A stretch of 63,769 nucleotides of DNA from an uncultured Lachnospiraceae bacterium (GTDB taxonomy: Bacteria; Bacillota; Clostridia; Lachnospirales; Lachnospiraceae), in NCBI GenBank assembly GCA_910578085.1, contig CAJTPM010000023.1:1-63769 (forward strand), given 5' to 3'. A model generated the notes under the pieces. It was not told the DNA's origin, searched no databases, and saw nothing but the letters and a program-made list of their open reading frames with translations. Shown here piece by piece: positions 26,086 through 34,917 of the stretch. The position numbers were made by a program, and so were the translations under genes. How positions within the stretch are numbered: position 1 is the first letter of the stretch; each line of letters begins with the position of its first letter.

Positions 26086-27363
26086 CTAATCCGTCACTTC
26101 CATCGCCTGAGCCAGATCTGCGATAATATCGTTAATATTTTCAATTCCCACAGAGAGCCTGATCAGGTCCGGGGCTACGCCCGCCTCCACAAGCTGTTCA
26201 TCTGTCATCTGTCTGTGGGTATGGCTTGCAGGATGGAGAATACAGGTTTTGGAATCTGCCACATGAGTAGCAATCACAGCAAGTTTCAGCTGATCCATCA
26301 TCATACCTGCCGCTGCTCTGCCGCCCTTCAGCCCAAAAGCGATCACACCGCAAGTGCCCTTCGGCATATATTTCTGTGCCAGATCATAATACTTACTTCC
26401 TGTAAGTCCCGGGTAATTTACCCACGCCACTTTATCATGTTTTTCCAGGTACTGCGCCACTTTCAACGCATTACTGCAATGTCTTTCCACACGAAGAGCC
26501 AGTGTTTCCAGTCCAAGATTCAATAAAAACGCATTCATTGGCGCTTGGACGGATCCCAGATCTCTCATCAGCTGAGACGTGGCCTTCGTAATATAAGCGC
26601 CCTTTCCGAATTTCTCCGTATAGACAATGCCGTGGTACGATTCATCCGGTGTACACAGCCCAGGATACCTGTCCGGATAAGCCATCCAGTCGAAATTGCC
26701 GGAATCCACAATACAGCCACCCACTGTCGCACCGTGGCCATCCATATATTTTGTGGTAGAATGAGTCACAATGTCTGCCCCCCAGGCAATGGGATTACAA
26801 TTGATTGGTGTCGCAAAAGTATTATCCACAATCAAAGGACAGTGGTGCTCGTGAGCAAGAGAAGCAAATTTTTTAATATCCAACACAACCAATGCCGGAT
26901 TCGCAATGGTTTCCGCAAACACACATTTTGTATTTTCCCGGAAAGCTTTCTCCAGTTCTTCCTTCGGTGCATCAGGATCCACAACGGTACAGCTGATCCC
27001 CATCTTTTTCATAGTACAGGTCAGCAAATTGAATGTGCCGCCATACACTGTGGAAGACATCACAATATGATCTCCGTTCTCACAGATATTGAAAACCGCA
27101 TAATAATTGGCAGCCTGACCGGAACCAGTTAACATCGCGGTATAACCGCCTTCCAGTTCACAGATCTTCTGCGCCACCATATCATTCGTCGGGTTCTGCA
27201 GCCTTGTATAAAAATAACCGGAATCCTCCAGATCAAAGAGCCGTCCCATCTGCTCGGAACTGTCATATTTAAAAGTAGTGCTCTGAATAACCGGCATCAG
27301 TCTTGGCTGGCCGTTTCCAGGCTTCCAGCCGGATTGTACACACATCGTATCCTTTTCCATCAT
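26086..27363 (-). CDS. metY: O-acetylhomoserine aminocarboxypropyltransferase / cysteine synthase family
   Basis: A 425-residue PLP enzyme of the Cys/Met metabolism family. Visible motifs are YTRLQNPT near residue 52, the cofactor-binding GSGQAANYYAVF, DNTFATP and the PLP-lysine segment THSTTKYMDGHG. Length and the FDWMAYPD region favour O-acetylhomoserine sulfhydrylase (direct homocysteine synthesis) over cystathionine enzymes; methionine gamma-lyase is the main alternative. No SAM riboswitch or S-box was seen in the 40-base gap upstream, so it may be transcribed with the zinc-ribbon gene. Confidence 0.82.
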   Translation of the reverse strand: MMEKDTMCVQSGWKPGNGQPRLMPVIQSTTFKYDSSEQMGRLFDLEDSGYFYTRLQNPTNDMVAQKICELEGGYTAMLTGSGQAANYYAVFNICENGDHIVMSSTVYGGTFNLLTCTMKKMGISCTVVDPDAPKEELEKAFRENTKCVFAETIANPALVVLDIKKFASLAHEHHCPLIVDNTFATPINCNPIAWGADIVTHSTTKYMDGHGATVGGCIVDSGNFDWMAYPDRYPGLCTPDESYHGIVYTEKFGKGAYITKATSQLMRDLGSVQAPMNAFLLNLGLETLALRVERHCSNALKVAQYLEKHDKVAWVNYPGLTGSKYYDLAQKYMPKGTCGVIAFGLKGGRAAAGMMMDQLKLAVIATHVADSKTCILHPASHTHRQMTDEQLVEAGVAPDLIRLSVGIENINDIIADLAQAMEVTD

Positions 27364-27403
27364 TAACTGCCCTTTCCCGTATCATGCTCTGTAAATTCCG
27401 ATA

Positions 27404-28366
27404 TTATTTCTCTGCCATATATTCTTTTCTGAGAGATTCCATCATATCGCAGTAAACTTCCTTACAGTTTTCCGGCTGCCCACTTTTAATGTAAGCGACA
27501 CATGGGGCAAGATAAGTATCCCACAGCCAGACATATTTTTTCTGTGCACCCATATCTCTGGCGATCCGTTTCACCAGAGTCGGTGCAATGTCATAGTATT
27601 CGTCGATCAGAGCCTGTCCTTCTTTTGTGGAAGCAAGATAGCCATCTCTGAACTCCTTAATCAGTTGAAGTTCCTCACATTCTTCCCCCTTGTTCAGATT
27701 TATGCAGACTGCTGTGGTCACATAGCAAAGTTTTCGCTTAAACCCCTGCATGATCGATTCATAACTGGCTGCTGAAATATTGCTGTCTTTAAATGCTTTT
27801 CTCCACTCCTCGCAGATCACGTCTGCCAGCCTGTCTGCTCTGCTGTTTTGTATTTCCTTGATGGACGGCAGTACAAAGATGACCAGATACATGTTTTTGT
27901 CCATCTGTGCAGAAAATTTATCATTCTTTTTTCGTATCTGCCCGAGAACTTCCTCCTGTTCTCTGATAAAAGCGCCTGCGATCCTGACACAGATTTCCTC
28001 CAACTCTTCCTCAGCCAGATCGTTCAGTATCTGTTTTACAGAACTGTAGAAAGCATAATTTTCTTCTTTGTGAGTCTCAAACAGGCCCGCATAGGAATCC
28101 TTCTTAAAAGCTCTTACTTTCTTCTGAAAGTCTTTGCATACCACCCCTGTATGCCCCAGCACAAAACCCAGATTTTCCTGATACCTGGCTTTCCTGACAG
28201 CACCTCTTTCCTGTGTATCTGCCGTTTTCTCTGATTCCGATACCGTTTTTCTTACTTCAACCAAATCTATTTTCTCACCGCAAAACATGCACAGGATAGA
28301 CTCTCTGTCTGCAGGTGCCTGCATCTCTTCCTTACAGTGAGGACATTTGATTAAAATAGTTTCCAT
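27404..28366 (-). CDS. Zinc-ribbon protein of unknown function
   Basis: A 320-residue soluble protein. The N-terminus has a four-cysteine ribbon (CPHCKEEM...CMFCGEKI, residues 9-30), then a charged linker and a long helical region (about 60-320) without recognised domain motifs. GGAT lies six bases before ATG 28366. It lies between yebC and metY on the same strand. The fold of the C-terminal part is not obvious; the ribbon suggests nucleic acid or protein interaction, but I assign no function. Confidence 0.65.
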   Translation of the reverse strand: METILIKCPHCKEEMQAPADRESILCMFCGEKIDLVEVRKTVSESEKTADTQERGAVRKARYQENLGFVLGHTGVVCKDFQKKVRAFKKDSYAGLFETHKEENYAFYSSVKQILNDLAEEELEEICVRIAGAFIREQEEVLGQIRKKNDKFSAQMDKNMYLVIFVLPSIKEIQNSRADRLADVICEEWRKAFKDSNISAASYESIMQGFKRKLCYVTTAVCINLNKGEECEELQLIKEFRDGYLASTKEGQALIDEYYDIAPTLVKRIARDMGAQKKYVWLWDTYLAPCVAYIKSGQPENCKEVYCDMMESLRKEYMAEK

Positions 28367-28415
28367 TTTTTATCCTTTCTGATGAACTCCGGTAAGCTGA
28401 ATGCTCTGCTATCCT

Positions 28416-29144
28416 TTATTCATTCCAGTTGTGATATACCGCCTGCACATCATCATCTTCGTCCAACAGATCCAATGTCCTCTGCAGATTCTTTACAGCG
28501 GTTTCATCCGTCAGATCCACATAATTCTGTGGAATCATTGTCACCTCCGCGGAAGCCATGGGAATCCCGGCCTTTTCCAGTGCCTGCCGCACAGTCTCGC
28601 AGTCCTCCGGAACAGTTAATATCTCATAACTGTCCTCCTCTTCATTAAAGTCTTCCGCTCCTGCATCCAGCGCAAGCATCATCATCTCGTCGGCTTCCAT
28701 ATCGCATTCTTCCTTATCAATGATGATCTGCCCTTTTTTATCAAACATATAGGATACACAGCCCTGTGTCCCCACATTACCCTGCCCTTTTGTAAAGGCA
28801 TTTCTGACATTGGCCGCAGTCCGGTTCTTATTGTCAGTCAGCGCATCTACAATGATTGCTATGCCGTTTGGTCCATAGCCCTCATAAGTAACATACTCAT
28901 AATTGACATTGCCATCTTCACCGGCAGCCTTCTTGATACCGCGCTCAATCGTGTCGTTTGGCATATTATTTGCTTTCGCCTTCGCAACAACCTGAGCCAG
29001 CTTAAAGTTATTTGAGGGGTCCGGGCCTCCCTCTTTTACCGCCACAGCGATCTCACGGCCAATGATGGTAAAAATTTTCCCCTTTGCCGCATCATTTTTC
29101 TCTTTTTTGTGTTTAATGTTTGCAAATTTTGAATGTCCTGACAT
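28416..29144 (-). CDS. yebC: YebC/PmpR family transcription/translation regulator
   Basis: A 242-residue protein of the YebC/TACO1 family, recognised by MSGHSKFANIKHKK at the N-terminus, the GGPDPSNNFKLAQVVAKAKANNMPNDTIERGIKKA block, and YEGYGPNGIAI...DNKNRTAANVRNAF. Members act as DNA-binding regulators or assist ribosomes at difficult sequences. GGAGG lies close before ATG 29144. It is 26 bases downstream of the CorC-type gene and probably co-transcribed with it. Confidence 0.95.
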   Translation of the reverse strand: MSGHSKFANIKHKKEKNDAAKGKIFTIIGREIAVAVKEGGPDPSNNFKLAQVVAKAKANNMPNDTIERGIKKAAGEDGNVNYEYVTYEGYGPNGIAIIVDALTDNKNRTAANVRNAFTKGQGNVGTQGCVSYMFDKKGQIIIDKEECDMEADEMMMLALDAGAEDFNEEEDSYEILTVPEDCETVRQALEKAGIPMASAEVTMIPQNYVDLTDETAVKNLQRTLDLLDEDDDVQAVYHNWNE

Positions 29145-29170
29145 GTGTATTATCTCCTCCGTCCATTTTA

Positions 29171-30046
29171 CTATGTATGACTTTTCTTTACGAGCACTTT
29201 TTCGATCCGTCTGTTTTCCACCTTCAGGATCTGGAACTGGTAATCACCAACCATAACGGAAAATTTTTCGTTTTCTTCCGGAATTTTATCCATCCTGGAG
29301 ATCATAAAACCGTTCAGTGTGTCGAACTCTTCCTCCTCAAAATCAATGCCGAACCGATCTTCCAGCTCTTTTAACTCCGACATTCCGTCTATCACATACT
29401 CATCTTTCCCTCTTTTATGTATATGGCTTTCTTCCTTGTCATACTCATCCAGAATATTACCCACGATCTCCTCCAGAATATCCTCCATGGTCACAAGTCC
29501 GGCGGTCTGTCCGTACTCGTCAATGATGATCGCCATCTGCATTTTTTTCTGCTGCATTTCACGGAACAGAATATCGGTTTTTTTTCTTTCTGTCACAAAA
29601 AGAGCTTTCCTGAGCAGATCAGGAATATCCTTTATGGCCAGTTTCCGGTTTGCAGCGATCCGATTCACGCGAAACGCATCTTTTAAAAATAAGATGCCAA
29701 CAATGTGATCAATGTTTTCGTCATAGACCGGAAATCTGCTGTTAGTCCCCTCCAACATATAATCTAACGCCTCTTTAAGCGTCATATCGGCTTCAATTGC
29801 GGCAATCTGGGAGCGATGTGTCATGATATCCCCGGCCTCTTTGTCATTCATGGCAAAAATATTGGAAATCATCTCAGCCTCATCATCCTCGATCGTCCCC
29901 TGCTCCTGCCCTTCACTGACCATGGTTAAAATATCTTCTTCCACTTCCTCCGGCTTCCCGCCCCGTCTGTTTTTCAGCCCTTTTTTCATAAATTTTACGA
30001 TGGTATCCAGCCTGGAACTATCGGGGTTTCCATCTGCATCTGTCAT
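29171..30046 (-). CDS. CBS-domain / CorC-HlyC transporter-associated protein
   Basis: A 291-residue cytoplasmic protein with tandem CBS domains (about 65-190; IMTHRSQIAAIEADMTLKEAL, SRFPVYDENIDHIVGILFLKD, IIDEYGQTAGLVTMEDILEEIVG) and a C-terminal CorC_HlyC domain (about 200-285). It lacks the DUF21 membrane domain of full-length hemolysin-family exporters, so it is a CorC-like soluble version that may regulate Mg2+ or Co2+ transport. ATG 30046 is chosen for its AGGAG; the longer frame to 30124 would run into the promoter at 30115-30143. Confidence 0.85.
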   Translation of the reverse strand: MTDADGNPDSSRLDTIVKFMKKGLKNRRGGKPEEVEEDILTMVSEGQEQGTIEDDEAEMISNIFAMNDKEAGDIMTHRSQIAAIEADMTLKEALDYMLEGTNSRFPVYDENIDHIVGILFLKDAFRVNRIAANRKLAIKDIPDLLRKALFVTERKKTDILFREMQQKKMQMAIIIDEYGQTAGLVTMEDILEEIVGNILDEYDKEESHIHKRGKDEYVIDGMSELKELEDRFGIDFEEEEFDTLNGFMISRMDKIPEENEKFSVMVGDYQFQILKVENRRIEKVLVKKSHT

Positions 30047-30114
30047 TTTCTCATCTCCTGCTATAGTATTTGTGGTCCCATCCTGTCCCGGAGCCACATA
30101 AAATATCAACTTAC

Positions 30115-30143
30115 AATATATCATCTATCCCAGATACAGTCAA
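30115..30143 (-). promoter_or_regulatory. Promoter of the CorC/yebC transcription unit
   Basis: Minus-strand TTGACT (30143-30138), 17-base spacer, TATATT (30120-30115). It begins directly at the end of the mazF terminator, so one operon ends and the next starts within a few bases. Confidence 0.6.
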
Positions 30144-30183
30144 GAAAAAAGCCCTGAACTGACTAGGAAGTCAGTTCAAGGCT
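30143..30183 (-). terminator. Rho-independent terminator built into the end of mazF
   Basis: On the minus strand AGCCTTGAACTGAC pairs with GTCAGTTCAGGGCT (one mismatch) around the loop TTCCTA, followed by TTTTTTC. The upstream arm encodes the last residues of MazF and the loop contains its TAG stop. Confidence 0.9.
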
Positions 30184-30504
30184 GATTGCCAATGCATGAT
30201 TTACCTGATTCATCATCTTGTCATCGAGATGACATACTCTGTCCTTTAATCGCATTTTATCTATTGTTCTGAGCTGTTCCAGCAATATCACCGAATTTTT
30301 TTCCATCTGGTACTGTTCTGCGCGAAGCTCTATATGAGTCGGGAGCTTTGCTTTGTTTTGTCTTGATGTGATCGCCGCACAGATGACGGTGGGGCTGTGT
30401 CTGTTCCCTGTATCATTCTGTACGATAAGTACCGGTCTTACGCCGCCCTGTTCGGAACCTACCACGGGCCTTAAGTCGGCATAGTAAATATCTCCTCGTT
30501 TCAT
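30163..30504 (-). CDS. mazF: MazF/EndoA-type mRNA interferase toxin
   Basis: A 113-residue protein closely resembling B. subtilis EndoA (NdoA), which cleaves single-stranded mRNA at short motifs. The active-site Arg (GGVRPVLIVQND, about R23) and Thr (ICAAITSRQ, about T46) are both present, so it should be active. ATG 30504 follows aggtgag. It is downstream of alr as in B. subtilis, but the RHH antitoxin gene that normally lies between them is absent: the 169-base gap has only very short frames. Expression may be limited by its position at the operon end. Confidence 0.93.
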   Translation of the reverse strand: MKRGDIYYADLRPVVGSEQGGVRPVLIVQNDTGNRHSPTVICAAITSRQNKAKLPTHIELRAEQYQMEKNSVILLEQLRTIDKMRLKDRVCHLDDKMMNQVNHALAISLELTS

Positions 30505-30673
30505 GGGCACTCACCTCTTGAAATTTTCCTGCAATCTATCCGCTGCAGTTGATATTTACAGTATTTCCCGTGGTTATTTTTTCATACACCGGAAATTAAA
30601 TTTTCTTGAAAAACATACTTTTCATCATGTATAAGTGGTGTAACACAAACCGTTTCAGAGAAGGCAGCATCTT

Positions 30674-31825
30674 TTACAGATACACCCGCGGAATGCGGCT
30701 GCCCAAGTCACAGGCCAGCTCATAATTAAAACGGCCTGACAGTGTCCCCAGCTCCTCCATAGTAATACACTCTGTTCCATCCACACCAACCAGAGTCACC
30801 AGATCCCCCTCTCCTGCTTCCGGAATATCCGTTACATCCACCATAAACTGATCCATACAGACTCTTCCAAGGATTGGAGCCCGCTTTCCGCGGACCAGTA
30901 CTTCCCCTTTTTCGGAAAGCCCTCTCGGATAACCGTCCCCATACCCCACCGGGACAGTAGCGATCCGCCTTTTTTTATCCGTCACATAAATACCTCCATA
31001 GCTGACAGGTGTTCCTGCAGGGACCGTTTTTACATAAACGAGATGACTGTATAAACTAAACAGTGGATGAAGCGCAGTCCTGTCTTTGTCCATTTCCTCT
31101 GATGGCCACAGGCCATACAACGCGATCCCGGCACGTACCAGATCAAGTCCTGTTTCCGGCAGTTCCATAATGGCAGCACTGTTGGCGCAGTGCTTTAACG
31201 GAACTTCCAGGGAAAGTTCTTCTTCCAGCCGTTTTGTAAAAGATGTAAACCGTTCAAACTGTTCCAGGGCGCTTGTCTTGTCCTTTTCATCTGCCCTGGC
31301 AAAATGGGTAAAAATTCCCTCAATTTCCAGCCCCGGCATATCCATCACTTGTTTTACAAAGGCGAGACCTGTGTCATCCGGAAAAATACCGATTCTGGAC
31401 ATGCCGGTATCTACCTTGATATGAACTTTCAGTTTTTTTCCCTGTCTGAGCGCCTCCTCTGAAAGCGATACTGCCATATCCTGCCGAAATATGGTGGGCC
31501 TGATATCCTCTGCCACCAGCTTTTCATAACAATCCGGAAACGTGTAGCCTAAAATCAGAATCGGTTTATGAAGGTTATTTCTCCGAAGCTGCAGCGCTTC
31601 TTCCACCGTTGCCACCGCATAGCCGAAAACATATTCCAGAGAGGCCAGCTTTTTTGCCAGCTGTACGGCACCATGCCCATAAGCGTTTGCCTTGATGACA
31701 GCCAGTATCTTTGTTTCCGGCATCAGTCCTTTTTTCAGGCTTTCCAGATTTTCCAGGGCCGCATCCAACTCCACCACTGCACAGACTCTTTTATGTTCTC
31801 CCAATATATTTTCTATATTCAACAT
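30674..31825 (-). CDS. alr: Alanine racemase
   Basis: A 383-residue PLP enzyme that makes D-alanine for peptidoglycan. The PLP-lysine lies in AVIKANAYGHGA (about K45). The catalytic Tyr on the opposite face is probably in the VSYGGIYVT segment near residue 270. The C-terminal beta domain is complete. AAGGTGG precedes the ATG. It is 16 bases downstream of nnr and upstream of mazF. Confidence 0.95.
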   Translation of the reverse strand: MLNIENILGEHKRVCAVVELDAALENLESLKKGLMPETKILAVIKANAYGHGAVQLAKKLASLEYVFGYAVATVEEALQLRRNNLHKPILILGYTFPDCYEKLVAEDIRPTIFRQDMAVSLSEEALRQGKKLKVHIKVDTGMSRIGIFPDDTGLAFVKQVMDMPGLEIEGIFTHFARADEKDKTSALEQFERFTSFTKRLEEELSLEVPLKHCANSAAIMELPETGLDLVRAGIALYGLWPSEEMDKDRTALHPLFSLYSHLVYVKTVPAGTPVSYGGIYVTDKKRRIATVPVGYGDGYPRGLSEKGEVLVRGKRAPILGRVCMDQFMVDVTDIPEAGEGDLVTLVGVDGTECITMEELGTLSGRFNYELACDLGSRIPRVYL

Positions 31826-31841
31826 TTTTCATACCACCTTT

Positions 31842-33545
31842 TCAATGAACATTTACATCTGGTTTACAGTCAAACAGCTCCGGCAGCGCATCAATAATAT
31901 CGCCGGCCTTCATGGATATCTCCCCATATTTTTCAGCTGCTCTGTCTCCGGCAAGCCCATGCACGAAAACCGCCCTGTAAACCGCCTCAAAATACGCCTT
32001 TTTCGTAAAGTTTTCTTCGAAAGATAGTTTACCTCTCAGATTTCCCTGTTCTCTTAGTCTCACTGCACAAAGCGCTGTAAGGGCTCCGACTATTCCTGAC
32101 AGAACATCTCCGGAGCCGGCCGTTGCCATGCCGCTGTTGCCGGTCTGATTGATATAATAGTGAAACTGCCCTGCCTCATCTGCATAACAGACGACTGTGA
32201 CAGCATCCTTTCCTGCCAGGATCACACCGCTCTCTCTGGCGAAACATTCCAGTTTTTTCATTCGTTCCGCCTGCAGCTCTTCCATCGAACTATGCAAAAG
32301 CCTCGCAAATTCCGCCATATGGGGTGTCATGATCACGATGCCGCCTGCAGCCGTATACTGCTTTATCAGCCGAAACAGTCTTTCGGAAGAGGCTGCCAGA
32401 TTCAATCCATCTGCATCCAGAACCAGCGGCTTCCTCTCTTTAGCCTCTGACATCAGCGTCATAATTTTCCACAGATTTTCCTCCGTCTCCTTCTCCAGTC
32501 CGATACCGGGTCCGGCTATCACTGCATCACACCAGTCAAGCAGCATATCCCAGTCCGTATCCCTCGTCACGGCCTGATACATCGCCTCCGGCAGCTCTGA
32601 TAAAATGAGATCCCTGTTTTCTGGTGTGGATATAAACTGCAGCATCCCTGCGCCGCTGCGTAAAACTGCCCTTCCCGCAAGAAGCGCTGCACCGGGAGAT
32701 TTTGTACTTCCGGCAAACAGCAGTACCTTTCCGTAATTGCCTTTGTGGCTGTTTTTCTTCCGATGCAGAAAAGTGTCCAGACATTCCTTTCTCGCCGCTT
32801 CCCCTTTATCCAGGGTTATTCCGGCCGGATATTTTCCCAGAAAGCTATCCTCTGTAATGCCGATCCCGGCACACCTTATTTTGCCACAGAACTCTTTTCC
32901 CGGATAAAGCAACATCCCCGTCTTCTGAAAACCGAAGGTTACTGTAAGATCCGCCTGAAAAAAGCCGCCAGGTATGCTGCCATCCTGTGCCGATACACCG
33001 GAAGGAATATCCAGAGCGGCTTTTTTCCCGTGCAGACTGTTCATCCATTCGACTTTTTCTCTGTCTGCACCATTCAACGGTCGGGACAGACCGACACCAA
33101 ACAGTGCATCAACCACCAGTTCATAGTTTTCCCCGCTCTGTCTGACATTCTTTTCCCACATATCGTCAGTTATGATCTCCAGTGTCCGGTCTGTATTCGT
33201 ACTACGCTGTCTTTCTTCTTCCGCCTTATATCGTTCCAGTATTCTCATCTGACATGTTAACGCATCAGAATATTTTTCTTCTTTCCCGCTGACAAGCACC
33301 GTGACCCGATGCCCCTGCAAATAAAAGAGACGTGCCAGCGCCACGCCGTCTCCGCCGTTGTTCCCGTTTCCCGCCACAATCAAAATGCGCACACGTTTCG
33401 TAAAAAGATTTTGCCATTCTTCTATAATGAAATCCTGTGCTGAGAGCGCCGCCCGCTCCATCAGGACAAGCTGAGGCACACCAAAACGGGTGATCGTATT
33501 TTCATCTGCGCGCCGCATCTCCTGCGCCGTTACAACATAGCTCAT
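31842..33545 (-). CDS. nnr: Bifunctional NAD(P)H-hydrate epimerase / dehydratase
   Basis: A 567-residue metabolite-repair enzyme. The N-terminal YjeF domain (about 1-215; VAGNGNNGGDGVALAR, VDALFGVGLSRPL, ALDIPSGVSAQDG) epimerises damaged NAD(P)H hydrate. The C-terminal ribokinase-like domain (about 250-555; HKGNYGKVLLFAGS, AGPGIGLE, VLDADGLNL, TPHMAEFARLL, TAGSGDVLSGIVGAL) is the ADP-dependent dehydratase. ATG 33545 follows AGGA; a start six codons earlier lacks support. The gene is complete and sits between the coiled-coil gene and alr. Confidence 0.92.
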   Translation of the reverse strand: MSYVVTAQEMRRADENTITRFGVPQLVLMERAALSAQDFIIEEWQNLFTKRVRILIVAGNGNNGGDGVALARLFYLQGHRVTVLVSGKEEKYSDALTCQMRILERYKAEEERQRSTNTDRTLEIITDDMWEKNVRQSGENYELVVDALFGVGLSRPLNGADREKVEWMNSLHGKKAALDIPSGVSAQDGSIPGGFFQADLTVTFGFQKTGMLLYPGKEFCGKIRCAGIGITEDSFLGKYPAGITLDKGEAARKECLDTFLHRKKNSHKGNYGKVLLFAGSTKSPGAALLAGRAVLRSGAGMLQFISTPENRDLILSELPEAMYQAVTRDTDWDMLLDWCDAVIAGPGIGLEKETEENLWKIMTLMSEAKERKPLVLDADGLNLAASSERLFRLIKQYTAAGGIVIMTPHMAEFARLLHSSMEELQAERMKKLECFARESGVILAGKDAVTVVCYADEAGQFHYYINQTGNSGMATAGSGDVLSGIVGALTALCAVRLREQGNLRGKLSFEENFTKKAYFEAVYRAVFVHGLAGDRAAEKYGEISMKAGDIIDALPELFDCKPDVNVH

Positions 33546-33571
33546 AATTCCTCTCTCCGGCAAGTATCCTT

Positions 33572-34216
33572 TTACTCGATATAGCCTTCTTCCTTTTTCT
33601 TCGGCCTGTACGATTCAGGATTGTAATGCATGTCAAAAATATCGATCACATCCCGGCCAAAAATGTTATGCATATAAGAATACAGTTCGTAGGTACTTGT
33701 TTCCCGCTCCTGTTTGCGGATAATATTCTCTCTGAGCTGTACGCGGATATCCTGGATCCACTTATCATAGTACTCTATTTCTCTGCGATTTTCCTCCAGG
33801 TGTTTATAGCAGATCTCCATGGTTCTTAGCATCAGTTGATAATTTGTCTCTTCAATCCTTTTTGGAAGATCCCGATGTTCTTCCTCCAGCGCCTTCAGCC
33901 TCTCACTGCATTCCTCTACCATCGCTTTATGATTTGCCATGGCTTTTTCAATCGCTTTATCGTGCTGACCGCCATATCTGTCTGCCAGCTGTATGATTTC
34001 GTCCATCAGCTTTCTTTTGACAAACTTCAGCTTTTTGTACTCCTCATTCACCTTTCCCTGTTCTTTCAGCAACTCGTTCAGTTTCTTTTCCAGCTTCTTA
34101 ATTTCCGGTGTTTCCTTTGCCTGGGTAAACAGTTTGTGCCAGTTATTATCTAACGTCAGAATAGGCAGTTTTGTTTTTGATAACGCCGGTTTGTAGATAT
34201 CATCTGTTCTTGACAT
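33572..34216 (-). CDS. Coiled-coil protein of unknown function
   Basis: A 214-residue soluble protein, mostly long coiled coil (about residues 35-180, rich in Glu and Lys heptads), followed by STYELYSYMHNIFGRDVIDIFDMHYNP and a charged end. I do not recognise a family with known function. ATG 34216 is chosen; a GTG five codons upstream overlaps the AGGAG site. It lies between rex and nnr with short gaps on either side. Confidence 0.65.
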   Translation of the reverse strand: MSRTDDIYKPALSKTKLPILTLDNNWHKLFTQAKETPEIKKLEKKLNELLKEQGKVNEEYKKLKFVKRKLMDEIIQLADRYGGQHDKAIEKAMANHKAMVEECSERLKALEEEHRDLPKRIEETNYQLMLRTMEICYKHLEENRREIEYYDKWIQDIRVQLRENIIRKQERETSTYELYSYMHNIFGRDVIDIFDMHYNPESYRPKKKEEGYIE

Positions 34217-34243
34217 GGTAATGTTCCCCACTCCTGTTATTTA

Positions 34244-34894
34244 TTAGATCCGCGCATCACTTTTTAACCGAAAGGACAATTTCATCAGGCTCTCGGACAG
34301 GTGTACATTTTCCACCTGGATATGTGATGGCACACTCAGATCACAGTGTGCAAAATTCCAGATTCCACGAATACCACACTCGGAAAGAATGCCTGCCACT
34401 TCCTCCGCGCTGGTTTTTGGAATTGTCAGCACCGCAATATCAATATCATTTTCTTTCACAAAACGTTCGAGATTTTCCATCGGCTGCACCGGTATATCCC
34501 GGATCTTTTTCCCACAGAGTGCCGGATTATTATCAAAAATACCACAAAACAAAAACCCACGCCTCTGAAAATTCATATAATTGACAAGAGCCTGTCCCAG
34601 GTTGCCTGCCCCTATCAGGATCAACTTATGAGTCTTATCAAGCCCAAGTATTTTCCCGATCTCATGATATAAATATTCCACATTATAACCGTAACCCTGC
34701 TGTCCAAAACCGCCAAACTGATTGAGATCCTGCCTGATCTGAGAAGCTGTTACATGCATCAGATTACTCAGCTCTTTCGAAGATATTCTTGTGACCCCCT
34801 CATCCTTCAGTTCGCCGAGATATCGGAAATACCGCGGCAGCCTGCTGATCACTGCCTGCGGGATTTCCTTTGACAATTCCTTTATCGATTCCAT
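34244..34894 (-). CDS. rex: Redox-sensing transcriptional repressor Rex
   Basis: A 216-residue repressor with an N-terminal winged helix (ISRLPRYFRYLGELKDEGVTRISSKELSNLM...SQIRQDLNQFGGFGQQGYGYNV) and a Rossmann NADH-binding domain (LILIGAGNLGQALVNY). Rex binds DNA at high NAD+/NADH ratio and de-represses fermentation and respiration genes when NADH rises. I see no clear Rex box (TTGTTAA-type inverted repeat) immediately upstream. The adjoining nnr gene also concerns NAD(P)H. Confidence 0.95.
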   Translation of the reverse strand: MESIKELSKEIPQAVISRLPRYFRYLGELKDEGVTRISSKELSNLMHVTASQIRQDLNQFGGFGQQGYGYNVEYLYHEIGKILGLDKTHKLILIGAGNLGQALVNYMNFQRRGFLFCGIFDNNPALCGKKIRDIPVQPMENLERFVKENDIDIAVLTIPKTSAEEVAGILSECGIRGIWNFAHCDLSVPSHIQVENVHLSESLMKLSFRLKSDARI

Positions 34895-34917
34895 TTTCCC
34901 ATAACCTCTGTCCGCAT

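Noticed and set aside
27364..27403. Possible SAM riboswitch upstream of metY
   Set aside because: The gap to the upstream gene is only 40 bases and no S-box core is present.
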